Origin: Nostoc sp. UHCC 0702
GTDB lineage: Bacteria > Cyanobacteriota > Cyanobacteriia > Cyanobacteriales > Nostocaceae
Direction of reading: 5' to 3'
DNA: 64,000 nucleotides
Assembly (NCBI GenBank): GCA_017164015.1
Contig: CP071065.1
Coordinates: forward strand, 4,937,918 to 5,001,917
Shown: one piece after another, positions 56,447-64,000 of the stretch
Numbering within the stretch: the stretch's first letter is position 1
Layout of the letters: every line of letters starts with the position of its first letter
The notes under the pieces: generated by a model
The model's database searches: none
What the model saw: only the letters and a program-made list of their open reading frames with translations
What the model was told of the DNA's origin: nothing
Program-made: the position numbers and the translations under genes

Positions 56447-57502
56447 TCAATCAAAAATTGCATGGCTATTAAATTGTTCTGACATTCCCACTACAACTTT
56501 TCTTTGTCCTATAAATGGTCTTCGTCCATGTGCTGTCAGCATATTGTCCAGCATTAAAATGTCCCCTATCTGCCAAGGAAAAATTACGGTTTCTTGTTGA
56601 TAAACAGCGCGAATTTCATCTAATACAGTAGGTTCAATTGGTGAACCATCACCGTAATAAGTATTATGTGGTAGGTCTTCTTCTGGGAACTCTGCTAACA
56701 ATGCTTCGCGGATCTTAGGTTCTAAAGTTGAGACATGAAAGAAGGCTGCGTGATTAAACCACACTAGTTCACCAGTCTTTGGATGTGTAGCAACAGCCTG
56801 TCGTACTTGGCGGGTTCTCAAACGGTTGCCTTTTTTCCACTCGAACTTAATGCCATTACTATGGCAAAATGTTTCTACTTCGGCTGGGTTTGTGGTTTGA
56901 AAAACTGTCTCCCAAGGTAAGCCAAAACCATCACCGAAATTACGGACATACATCACGCCTTTTTCGATGAAGCGATCGCGAATTTTTGGGTTAATCTGTT
57001 GTAATAATCTCCGCGTATCAGCAATGGGGGTTTCTCCACCTTGCTGTGCTGGTGTGACGCAGTGAAAGAAAATTTTTAAAGGCCAGCTAGCAGCGTAGGA
57101 ATTCTCGCTATGCAAAAAGATACTTTGGTCAGCAGGATAGTCAGTAGATGTGTAGATTTTACCTTGAATTGAACTACGAGGAGAGGAACGGTCAACATAT
57201 TCTAACAGTTCCCCAGAAACTATCTGAATAAATTTCTCAAACTCAACCAAATCTAAAAGATGAAAGTTACGAAATAAAATACCTCCATATTTCAGCAAAT
57301 TACTTGTAATTAACTCCCGATTACTTGCTAGCCAATAAATTAAATTTATCCCATCTACCGCAGGTTGAATCAGTAGAGGTAACGAACTATCTGACAGTAA
57401 AGGAGTTACTTTAATTAATTCTGCATTCGATAAATTGACAGCTTGCCGTTTAACAGTCCGTAACTGATTGAGGCTGATTTTTGGAGGCTGGGGAATTGTC
57501 AT
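56447..57502 (-). CDS. SyrP-like Fe(II)/2-oxoglutarate amino acid beta-hydroxylase
   Basis: 351 residues, TauD/TfdA fold. The facial triad is HSE in FLHSENSYAASWPLKIFF near 132-134 and the distal His of MLDNMLTAHGRRPF near 324; the GQRKVVVGM arginine follows. Close in sequence to the enzyme at 27673 and to the domain fused to the large NRPS. It lies just upstream (in transcription) of the Asp-loading I-A-T of that NRPS and after the FAAL-ACP-C protein, so hydroxylation of the first Asp is the likely role. It begins 9 bases after the methyltransferase stop. Confidence 0.9.
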   Translation of the reverse strand: MTIPQPPKISLNQLRTVKRQAVNLSNAELIKVTPLLSDSSLPLLIQPAVDGINLIYWLASNRELITSNLLKYGGILFRNFHLLDLVEFEKFIQIVSGELLEYVDRSSPRSSIQGKIYTSTDYPADQSIFLHSENSYAASWPLKIFFHCVTPAQQGGETPIADTRRLLQQINPKIRDRFIEKGVMYVRNFGDGFGLPWETVFQTTNPAEVETFCHSNGIKFEWKKGNRLRTRQVRQAVATHPKTGELVWFNHAAFFHVSTLEPKIREALLAEFPEEDLPHNTYYGDGSPIEPTVLDEIRAVYQQETVIFPWQIGDILMLDNMLTAHGRRPFIGQRKVVVGMSEQFNSHAIFD

Positions 57503-57511
57503 ATATGGGAA

Positions 57512-58426
57512 TTACTTTGATTTTTGGAGCAATTCAAATTGAGTTTTTACATTATCATTTTTAGGAAACTCTAAATCTAGTTCATCCAAGGTTTTAACAC
57601 CAAATAATTCTAAAATATCAGGAGACAAATTATTGTTTTCAATAAAATTGCTCTTTTCATTATTTTGCCCTTTATATACAATTACTAAATTGTGATAAAA
57701 ATGCAGAGAAGTAATATGCTTATCAAAGTAGGTAGGCACATAACCAGGATGCAAAAACTCTTCATAATTGAGTCCATCCACCATTTTTTTAAACATATTC
57801 ATTACAGTTTTTGGGTCATTTAAATCTAGGCTACCTCCAACACTAATGCAGTTTTGTAAAAAAATATTATCTTTAGCAAACTCTTTCCATCTTTCACCAG
57901 TAAGACTTGGCCAATAAGAGTGATGGATATTTTCTGCCGCATAAATTCCACCATCTTTCAGTGCAGGGAAAAAAGTATGGAACGCTTTTATATGGTGTTC
58001 ATTGGCAGAACTACCATCTTCAATCACAATATCTAGCTCGCCGGTTTCATCTAAAATTTTTTTAATGAAATCTTCATCATTTTGGTCGCCGTGCAAAATT
58101 TTAATTCGGTCTTCTTCCAAATACCTTTTATCTACAATATCAAGACCATAAACCATACTATTCGGAAAATACTTTTTCCAAGTTTTTAAAGATTCTCCAC
58201 CAAAGGTGTTATCATCATAACCGCCGATACCAATGGCTAAAATTTTGAGTTTTTTCTTCTTTAATGGCGCGAAGTGGCTTTGATAGCGATGAGCAAACCG
58301 CAATTTAGGCCATCTATCATGAGCATAGAGAGTTGATACCTTAGTTAAATCATTAGGCTCTAGTAATACCATTAATTCTTTTTGCCATTTTTCCCATACT
58401 TGTTTGTAATTGTTTAATAATTCCAT
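57512..58426 (-). CDS. MycE/TylF-like SAM methyltransferase
   Basis: I start it at the ATG at 58426 (MELLNNYKQVWEKWQ, 304 residues), where AGGAG is 9 bases upstream; a longer frame to 58480 is unlikely. LKILAIGIGGYDDNTFGGES, SMVYGLDIVDK, DIVIEDGSSANEHHIKAF and GGIYAAENIHHSYWPSLTGE match the metal-dependent macrolide sugar O-methyltransferase family (MycE, TylE). The acidic residues of the second and third motifs are candidates for the Mg(II) site. In this operon it lies between the loading protein and the first hydroxylase, so methylation of a hydroxyl of the lipopeptide is probable, but the target is not determined. Confidence 0.82.
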   Translation of the reverse strand: MELLNNYKQVWEKWQKELMVLLEPNDLTKVSTLYAHDRWPKLRFAHRYQSHFAPLKKKKLKILAIGIGGYDDNTFGGESLKTWKKYFPNSMVYGLDIVDKRYLEEDRIKILHGDQNDEDFIKKILDETGELDIVIEDGSSANEHHIKAFHTFFPALKDGGIYAAENIHHSYWPSLTGERWKEFAKDNIFLQNCISVGGSLDLNDPKTVMNMFKKMVDGLNYEEFLHPGYVPTYFDKHITSLHFYHNLVIVYKGQNNEKSNFIENNNLSPDILELFGVKTLDELDLEFPKNDNVKTQFELLQKSK

Positions 58427-58576
58427 GATTGTGACTCCTGTGAAAAGTAAAGACAAAAAACTGGTGTTAGGGAACTCCAAGAAACAAATTATCTAGGTTG
58501 AAGTTGTTTACTGATGACTGTGAACAGTGGAATATTTTTTGAATTTACAGTTATTTACAGTCAATTACTGTTATTT

Positions 58577-61500
58577 TCAGTTACTACAGATAGCCTTACG
58601 CTTGCTTTGCTTCAACTTTTGTAGTGAAGTTGATTCAAGTTCTTTCGCTTGTATTAACTGTTGTTGCTGATTATTTAAAGCGAGTAGTTCGACTAACTCA
58701 TCTACTTTAATACTTGGTTGTTGCACAACAGCATGTAGTAACATTTCAAAAAATTTATTCATGCTGGCAATAGATGCGGCATTAAATAAATCTATTTTAT
58801 ACTCCATTGAACCTTGAAAACCTGTTAAATTTTCCCAAATACTAAATTTTAAATCAAATTTAGAAGTACCAATATCTACTTCTTGAGGATGCATAGTCAA
58901 GTCAGTAAGTTCTATAGCTGGTATCGGTGCATTTTGCAAAATAAACATTACTTGGAACAAAGGGTTATAAGTCAGGTTGCGTTCTGGTTGTAACTCCTCT
59001 ACTAGTTTCTCAAATGGTAAATCTTGATGCGCGTAAGCATCTAAGGCGTTAGCACGTAACTGTTGTAGTACCTCTCGAAAACTGGGATTTCCACTAAAAT
59101 CTGTGCGAAAGACTAAAGTATTGATGAAAAAGCCAATTAAGTTTTCTGTTTCTTGCCAGTTACGACCAACTACAGGCGAACCAACTAAAATATCTGCTTG
59201 CTTAGTGTAGCAGTAAAGTAATGTTTTAAACACTGCAAGGAGTGTCATGAAAAGAGTTACACCCTCTTGTTGATTTAAGTTTTTTACTGCTTCTTTGATG
59301 TCTCCTGTAATCGTGAAAAACTCTTTTTTACCTTTGAAGGTCTGAATTGCTGGTCTAGGTCTATCAGTGGGGAGTTGAAGTAAAGGTGCGCTATTACTAA
59401 GTTGCTGCTTCCAATAATTTAACTGAGGTTGGAGAACATCTGTTTGTAACCATTGTCTTTGCCAATAAGCATAATCTGCATACTGGATGCTCAGTTCTGG
59501 TAAGGGAGAAGGTTTACCAACAGAAAACGCGGCATAAATTGTTGCGAGTTCTTGAATAAGCACCCCAATTGACCAACCATCAGAAATGATGTGATGAGTG
59601 CTAATTAGCAACAGATGTTCATCTTGTTTGTAATGTAGAAGTTTTGCTCGTAATAGAGGTAGTTGGGAAAGATCAAAGGGTTGTTGGGTTTCTTGCAAAA
59701 TTAAACTTTGAATATCAGAGTTACAATTTCGCAGAATTGATAATTTGAGTTCTAGACTCTGATGAATAACCTGAATAGGTCTTCCGTTTATAGCAGGAAA
59801 ACTTGTCCGTAAGCTCTCATGACGCTTGATGATTTCGTTGAGACTTTGTTCGAGGATTAGTGAATTTAGTTTACCATTTAATCGAATAGCGATCGCTACA
59901 TTATAAAAAGGATTTCCCGGTTCTAACTGGTCAAGAAACCATAAACGTTCTTGTGCTAAGCATAGAGGTAATTCACAATTGCGCTCAACAGGCTGGAGTT
60001 TTTGATTTGTTGTGGTTGTCTCTGTAGCTAATACCACCTCAACTACCTGAGCAATACTCGCTTCAAACAAATCTACAGCCGAAATAGACACCCCTAAATC
60101 TTGCTGAATGCGATTTTTTAAATCAAAGGCTTGTAAGGAATCTATACCCAAATTGCTCAGAGGTTGTTGAATATTTACCTGCTCTAAAGGAACTGATAAT
60201 ACTTGAGCTACTAGCTGTTGTAAGTAAGTTTCTATATTTGCGGGTTGGCTTTGGGACAAACTCACATCAGAACTATCCAGAATACTACTTTGGATAACAT
60301 TGAGAGTACCTGCTAAAAATTCTGCCTTGGTAGCACGACGTTGTATTTTCCCACTAGAGGTTTTAGGAATGCTACCAGGTTTAATCAACACCACTGCATA
60401 AACTTGCATCTCGAATTCTTGGGAAACCGCCTGACGAATAGCACCGGTAACTTCTACTAGATTTGGTTTGGCGCGGAATTCCAACTCCTGCACCACTACC
60501 AACTTTTCTTCGTTCTCTACCTCAACTGCAAATGCTGCACTACTACCCAAGCGTAAAGCTGGATGAGAGCGTTCGGCGGTGAGTTCGATATCTTGGGGAT
60601 AAAGGTTGCGGCCGCGAATGATAATTAAATCTTTGGCTCTACCAGTGATGAAAACTTCTCCATTTTCCAAAAAGCCTAAGTCACCGGTGCGAAGAAAAGG
60701 CCCCTCTTTGGTGTTTGATAAAAAGGCTTGGAAAATCTGTTGTGTCTGTTCTGGACGATTCCAGTAACCTTTGCCCACACTGGGGCCAGATACCCAAATT
60801 TCCCCTACTTCCCCAGGCTGACAGCGAGTTAAGGTTTCTGGATTGGCGATCGCAATTTGTTGTTGTGGCAGAGTTTGACCACAACTAACAAAACTATATA
60901 CATCTTCTTCGGTAATCTTGTCAATAACTTGATTTTGTTCTAATGCAGCTTTGTTCACTGTTTTGATTTTGGGGAAAACAGCTTTGTCACCCCCAGCTAT
61001 CATCAATGTTGCTTCTGCCATGCCGTAACAAGGGTAGAATGCTTGTTTACGAAAACCGCAGTCGCTAAAACTAGCTGCAAACCGTTCTAAAGTCTCCTGT
61101 CGTATGGGTTCAGCACCGTTAAATGCCACACTCCAACTACTCAAATCGAGAGTTTGTTTTTGTTCTGGTGTAATTTTTTGAATACACAACTCGTAAGCAA
61201 AGTTAGGTGCGCCACTCGTCGTACCTCCATACTCAGAAATCGTCTGCAACCAACGGTAAGGACGCTGGAGAAACGACGCTGGTGGCATCAAGATACAAGG
61301 AAACCCACCATAAAGAGGTTGTAAAATACCACCAATTAATCCCATATCATGATATGTGGGTAGCCATGAGACGAACACACTCTTAGGGGAATGTCCCATA
61401 AGTTCGTATGTTGCCGCAGCATTATGCAACAAGTTGCCATGACTCAGCATCACGCCTTTGGGTGTGCCTGTGGAACCCGATGTATATTGCAAAAAAGCTA

Positions 61501-62035
61501 AACTATCTATGTTGATTGGAGCTTCTTGCCAAGCTTCTTCTTTGCCGTTGGGTAGGTTGTCGGTGACAAGCCACTGCAAACAATTTAAGTCTGCTTTGTC
61601 TTTTAGTAAAGATTGTAAGCTTGGTAAAAGCGCCGTTGTTGTCAGGGCAATCTTAGCCTGTGCATCTGCAATTATCGCCTGTATTCTGGGCGTGTTGCGT
61701 TGATTGCGTGGTGGATAGGCCGGAACTGCCACAACTTTTGCATATAAGCAGCCAAAAAAAGCCGCTAAGTAATCTAATCCTGGTGGATATAGTAATAAGG
61801 CACGTTCCCCGCTCAAGTTTAACTCTTGTAGTTGCGCTGCGATCGCTCGACTGCACCGATCCAACTCTCGGTAAGTCAAGCTTGTTGCTTGCATCTCGCC
61901 ATCTTGCAGAAAGGTAAAAGCTTGTATATCTGATTGTGTGTTGCTTCTGTACCGCAGAATCTCTACAAATGTAAAAAATTTGCTAAGTGAGACTTTTTGG
62001 CAATTGTCATGTAGATGCGTTGTACTTTTTGGCAT
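58577..62035 (-). CDS. Fatty acyl-AMP ligase - ACP - C (loading protein)
   Basis: 1152 residues; first protein of the assembly line. FAAL domain about 1-580 (LQYTSGSTGTPKGVMLSHGN, SWLPTYHDMGLIGGIL, YGMAEATLMIAGG), activating a fatty acid as its adenylate without CoA. ACP about 600-680 with GIDSLQAF (Ser near 633). C domain about 690-1110 with intact HHIISDGWS near 814-822. Basic tail SLQKLKQSKRKAICSN. The C domain should join the fatty acyl group to the Asp of the next NRPS. The ATG at 62035 has AAGGGTG upstream. The promoter region carries a Fur-like box at 62136-62154. Confidence 0.93.
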   Translation of the reverse strand: MPKSTTHLHDNCQKVSLSKFFTFVEILRYRSNTQSDIQAFTFLQDGEMQATSLTYRELDRCSRAIAAQLQELNLSGERALLLYPPGLDYLAAFFGCLYAKVVAVPAYPPRNQRNTPRIQAIIADAQAKIALTTTALLPSLQSLLKDKADLNCLQWLVTDNLPNGKEEAWQEAPINIDSLAFLQYTSGSTGTPKGVMLSHGNLLHNAAATYELMGHSPKSVFVSWLPTYHDMGLIGGILQPLYGGFPCILMPPASFLQRPYRWLQTISEYGGTTSGAPNFAYELCIQKITPEQKQTLDLSSWSVAFNGAEPIRQETLERFAASFSDCGFRKQAFYPCYGMAEATLMIAGGDKAVFPKIKTVNKAALEQNQVIDKITEEDVYSFVSCGQTLPQQQIAIANPETLTRCQPGEVGEIWVSGPSVGKGYWNRPEQTQQIFQAFLSNTKEGPFLRTGDLGFLENGEVFITGRAKDLIIIRGRNLYPQDIELTAERSHPALRLGSSAAFAVEVENEEKLVVVQELEFRAKPNLVEVTGAIRQAVSQEFEMQVYAVVLIKPGSIPKTSSGKIQRRATKAEFLAGTLNVIQSSILDSSDVSLSQSQPANIETYLQQLVAQVLSVPLEQVNIQQPLSNLGIDSLQAFDLKNRIQQDLGVSISAVDLFEASIAQVVEVVLATETTTTNQKLQPVERNCELPLCLAQERLWFLDQLEPGNPFYNVAIAIRLNGKLNSLILEQSLNEIIKRHESLRTSFPAINGRPIQVIHQSLELKLSILRNCNSDIQSLILQETQQPFDLSQLPLLRAKLLHYKQDEHLLLISTHHIISDGWSIGVLIQELATIYAAFSVGKPSPLPELSIQYADYAYWQRQWLQTDVLQPQLNYWKQQLSNSAPLLQLPTDRPRPAIQTFKGKKEFFTITGDIKEAVKNLNQQEGVTLFMTLLAVFKTLLYCYTKQADILVGSPVVGRNWQETENLIGFFINTLVFRTDFSGNPSFREVLQQLRANALDAYAHQDLPFEKLVEELQPERNLTYNPLFQVMFILQNAPIPAIELTDLTMHPQEVDIGTSKFDLKFSIWENLTGFQGSMEYKIDLFNAASIASMNKFFEMLLHAVVQQPSIKVDELVELLALNNQQQQLIQAKELESTSLQKLKQSKRKAICSN

Positions 62036-62135
62036 TGGGATGCACCCTTATTAAATGCGGAATCTTGCCTGATAAAACCCTGAAACCTAATCACAGATAC
62101 CTTGTTCGCAAAGTCCACGCGATATCATCGACCTG

Positions 62136-62154
62136 GACAATGATAAGCATCAGT
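62136..62154 (-). promoter_or_regulatory. Candidate Fur box for the NRPS operon
   Basis: GACAATGATAAGCATCAGT agrees with 14 of 19 positions of the classical Fur consensus. It is about 100 bases upstream of the FAAL start codon. Fur with Fe(II) would repress the operon. Confidence 0.55.
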
Positions 62155-62159
62155 TATGT

Positions 62160-62179
62160 AAATACTAAATTTAGTATTT
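62160..62179. promoter_or_regulatory. Perfect 20-bp palindrome next to the Fur-like box
   Basis: AAATACTAAATTTAGTATTT, fully self-complementary, 5 bases from the Fur-like site. It may be an operator for a second dimeric regulator, or part of an extended Fur region. Confidence 0.5.
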
Positions 62180-62568
62180 GTGAGCTTATTAAAAGTCTTT
62201 CTCAATTCCAATCATTACTTTAATACTCTTTTTGCCAATTATCAACAACCTCTTCACAAATAATTCTCAATAACGTAAGATATCCCTTGTCGGTTGCTCT
62301 GAGATGTTATCTATGCCTTGATGTAAATGTTGGCTACCATCTTCAACTTGGAGAAAGCGCCACAAGCTTAATTTGTTTGTGAGTGCAAAAACTCTTGTTG
62401 CATGTTTTACAAGTACTTCAGGGAGCGTTTTTGTTGTTGACGCTTCTGTGGTATAGCCTTTTTGTTTTTAAATACAACAATGTTGATAGATCTGTGAGAA
62501 AGAAGAAAGTTTTGCAATAAAGTCAGCACTTCATAATAAATCTCATTATCAATAAGCTAAATGGTAAA

Positions 62569-62587
62569 AATAATGATAATTATGATC
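62569..62587 (+). promoter_or_regulatory. Candidate Fur box for the receptor gene
   Basis: AATAATGATAATTATGATC agrees with 16 of 19 positions of the Fur consensus. It overlaps a TATGAT -10-like hexamer and lies 66 bases upstream of the receptor ATG. Confidence 0.65.
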
Positions 62588-62653
62588 TCTACAGGTACAA
62601 ATACTCTTTGACAAACTACTGCTTAGATTTCTCAATTAGGTGTAAAGCTAGAA

Positions 62654-64000
62654 ATGAAACTGCGTCAAATCCTCAAAATTTCATTATTGACAAGTTCTGT
62701 TTGTGTATTGGTGACAAATCCTGCCTTTGGGGAGGAAATACAAGATGCATCAGGGCAGAACATACCAAACAGGAGTGCTTCTTTATTAGTACAGTCGTCG
62801 GGGGAAGTGATAGAAGTAACCACCGTCAAGGTGAATGCCACCGACAATGGTGTAGAAATCATTTTAGAAACCACCAAAGGGGATCAACTGCAAGTATTGA
62901 ATCGCAGTTCGGGCAATAGCTACATCGCCGATATTCGTAACGCTCAACTACGTTTACCTAACAACAATACCTTTCGTCAACAAAAGCCAGTTGCAGGAAT
63001 TACAGAAATAACCGTTACCAATCAAGATGCCAATAGTATTCGGGTGATAGTAACCGGTGAGACGAGTTTACCAACTGTTGAGTTGTTTGATAGTGATGAA
63101 GGTTTAATTTTTGGCTTCACAGGAGTTGCATCGGCTGCTACACCAGCACAACCAGAACAACCCGCTGCTACAACACCGCAACCAGAACAACCCGCTGCTA
63201 CACCAGCACAACCAGAACAACCCGCTGCTACAACACCACAACCAGAACAACCAACAAGCGAAACAGAGCCAGAACAACCAGCAGCCGAAGCAGATGAACC
63301 CATTGAATTGGTAGTGACAGGTTCACAAGACTCAGGATATAACGCTCCTGATGCTAGTACTGCAACTAGAACTGATACTCCTCTTTTAGAGATTCCCCAA
63401 GCAATTCAGGTAATTCCTCGACAGGTGATTGAGGATCAACGAGTACAAAGGGTTTCAGATGCTTTACGTAATGTCAGTGGTGTAACTCCAAATGTAAGTT
63501 ATTCTACTCCTGATACTTATACCATTCGCGGTTTTAGTGCTGATACCAACTTGAGAAATGGTTTTAGGCAGGATAATTTCAGTGCATTTACTGATACTTC
63601 TACCATAGAAAGAATTGAAGTTCTCAAAGGGCCAGCTTCAATATTATATGGTCAACTAGAACCTGGGGGTATTGTCAACTACATCACAAAACAACCACTG
63701 GAGGAACCTTATTATTCTGCAACATTTTCTGTAGGCAGTTATAGTTACTATCGCCCAGAAATTGATATTTCCGGGCCACTCACCCAAGACAACACTTCTT
63801 TATATCGCTTTATTGCTGCTTACGAAAACTCTGGTGGATTTCGAGATTTTGCCTATAGAGAGCTTTATACTTTCGCTCCCAGCTTAAGGGTGAAGTTAAC
63901 TGATAGTACAAATTTAGATTTGCAGTATGAATACGTTAACCTCAATCAACCCTATGACATAGGTTTATTGCCAACCAATCAATCATTGAACATACCAATT
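62654..64000 (+). CDS. TonB-dependent siderophore receptor with AMIN domain, partial
   Basis: First 449 codons; the gene continues past the right edge. Signal peptide MKLRQILKISLLTSSVCVLVTNPAFG. AMIN domain about 50-165 (EVTTVKVNATDNGVEIILET...), a periplasmic module frequent in cyanobacterial outer-membrane receptors. Then a Pro/Gln/Ala-rich linker of TPAQPEQPAAT repeats. A TonB-box-like ELVVTGS follows, then the plug domain (IPQAIQVIPRQVIEDQRVQR, TYTIRGFS, ERIEVLKGPASILYGQLEPGGIVNYITK), and the first barrel strands. It imports Fe(III)-siderophore complexes. Its position divergent from the NRPS cluster suggests it recognises the product of the cluster. Confidence 0.95.
   Translation, partial: MKLRQILKISLLTSSVCVLVTNPAFGEEIQDASGQNIPNRSASLLVQSSGEVIEVTTVKVNATDNGVEIILETTKGDQLQVLNRSSGNSYIADIRNAQLRLPNNNTFRQQKPVAGITEITVTNQDANSIRVIVTGETSLPTVELFDSDEGLIFGFTGVASAATPAQPEQPAATTPQPEQPAATPAQPEQPAATTPQPEQPTSETEPEQPAAEADEPIELVVTGSQDSGYNAPDASTATRTDTPLLEIPQAIQVIPRQVIEDQRVQRVSDALRNVSGVTPNVSYSTPDTYTIRGFSADTNLRNGFRQDNFSAFTDTSTIERIEVLKGPASILYGQLEPGGIVNYITKQPLEEPYYSATFSVGSYSYYRPEIDISGPLTQDNTSLYRFIAAYENSGGFRDFAYRELYTFAPSLRVKLTDSTNLDLQYEYVNLNQPYDIGLLPTNQSLNIPI
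63141..63260. repeat. In-frame tandem repeat coding the receptor linker
   Basis: About four units of 30-36 bases (CCAGAACAACCCGCTGCTAC...) coding QPEQPAAT(T)P. A flexible Pro-rich spacer between the AMIN and plug domains; copy number is likely variable. Confidence 0.85.

Larger units (their letters stand above)
62036..62653. other. Divergent promoter region of the siderophore cluster and receptor
   Basis: 618 bases without a supported gene between the loading NRPS (minus) and the receptor (plus). It contains two Fur-box-like sites and a 20-bp perfect palindrome, listed separately. Confidence 0.7.

Noticed and set aside
62608..62919. Plus-strand 103-codon frame over the receptor start
   Set aside because: It overlaps the signal peptide and AMIN domain of the receptor in another frame and has no family.
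63022..63303. Minus-strand Gly/Cys/Ala-rich repetitive open frame
   Set aside because: Complement of the receptor's Pro/Gln-rich linker repeats.

Overview
The window comes from a filamentous, probably heterocyst-forming cyanobacterium (Nostocales-like). Evidence: GCGATCGC (HIP1) sites, short tandem heptamer repeats, the carboxysome shell gene ccmP, a GUN4 domain, a PAP/fibrillin protein, pentapeptide repeats and the SHAETQRRRE-type genomic repeat. The genus cannot be fixed from this sequence alone.

Left third (1-18.4 kb): mostly housekeeping and accessory genes with much repeat and mobile debris. In order: the start of an arsenic-type arsR running off the edge; a glycosidase-like pseudogene broken by two frameshifts and a 162-bp MITE; ccmP and a pentapeptide-repeat gene; a secreted basic protein; a UPF0175/DUF3368 toxin-antitoxin pair; a KAP P-loop NTPase whose C-terminal GUN4 domain is cut by an in-frame TGA; an MBL-like protein; a class I/II aminotransferase; the reverse transsulfuration pair (cystathionine beta-synthase and a gamma-lyase/synthase); a Cys/Met-rich copper-storage-type protein; a second MITE of the same family; a fibrillin protein; a GNAT; a class A beta-lactamase-like serine hydrolase; and a possible orphan small RNA.

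Right two thirds (18.4-62 kb): one large NRPS/PKS gene cluster, all on the minus strand and transcribed from right to left. In reading order: FAAL-ACP-C; MycE/TylF-like methyltransferase; SyrP-like hydroxylase; I-A(Asp)-T-C-A(Gly)-T-C-hydroxylase; I-A(Asp)-T; PKS KS-AT-KR-ACP; C-A-T; PKS KS-AT-cMT-KR-ACP; stand-alone C; SyrP-like hydroxylase; I-A(His)-T-reductase; SAM methyltransferase; GSAM-like aminotransferase; MbtH protein; exported Ntn-hydrolase acylase. I means a condensation-fold domain whose HHxxxDG motif has become PA(L/I)C(A/G)D. The unit C | beta-hydroxylase | I-A-T occurs three times, and the pocket codes read Asp, Asp and His.

At the head of the cluster, across a 618-bp divergent promoter region with two Fur-box-like sites, lies a TonB-dependent siderophore receptor with an N-terminal AMIN domain (it runs off the right edge). 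My reading is an iron-regulated lipopeptide siderophore pathway related to the cyanobacterial beta-hydroxyaspartate siderophores (cyanochelins). It appears to be a different variant, with two beta-hydroxy-Asp, one beta-hydroxy-His, two polyketide extensions, reductive release followed by transamination, and possible periplasmic removal of the acyl tail. The domains and motifs are seen in the sequence; the product is inference.
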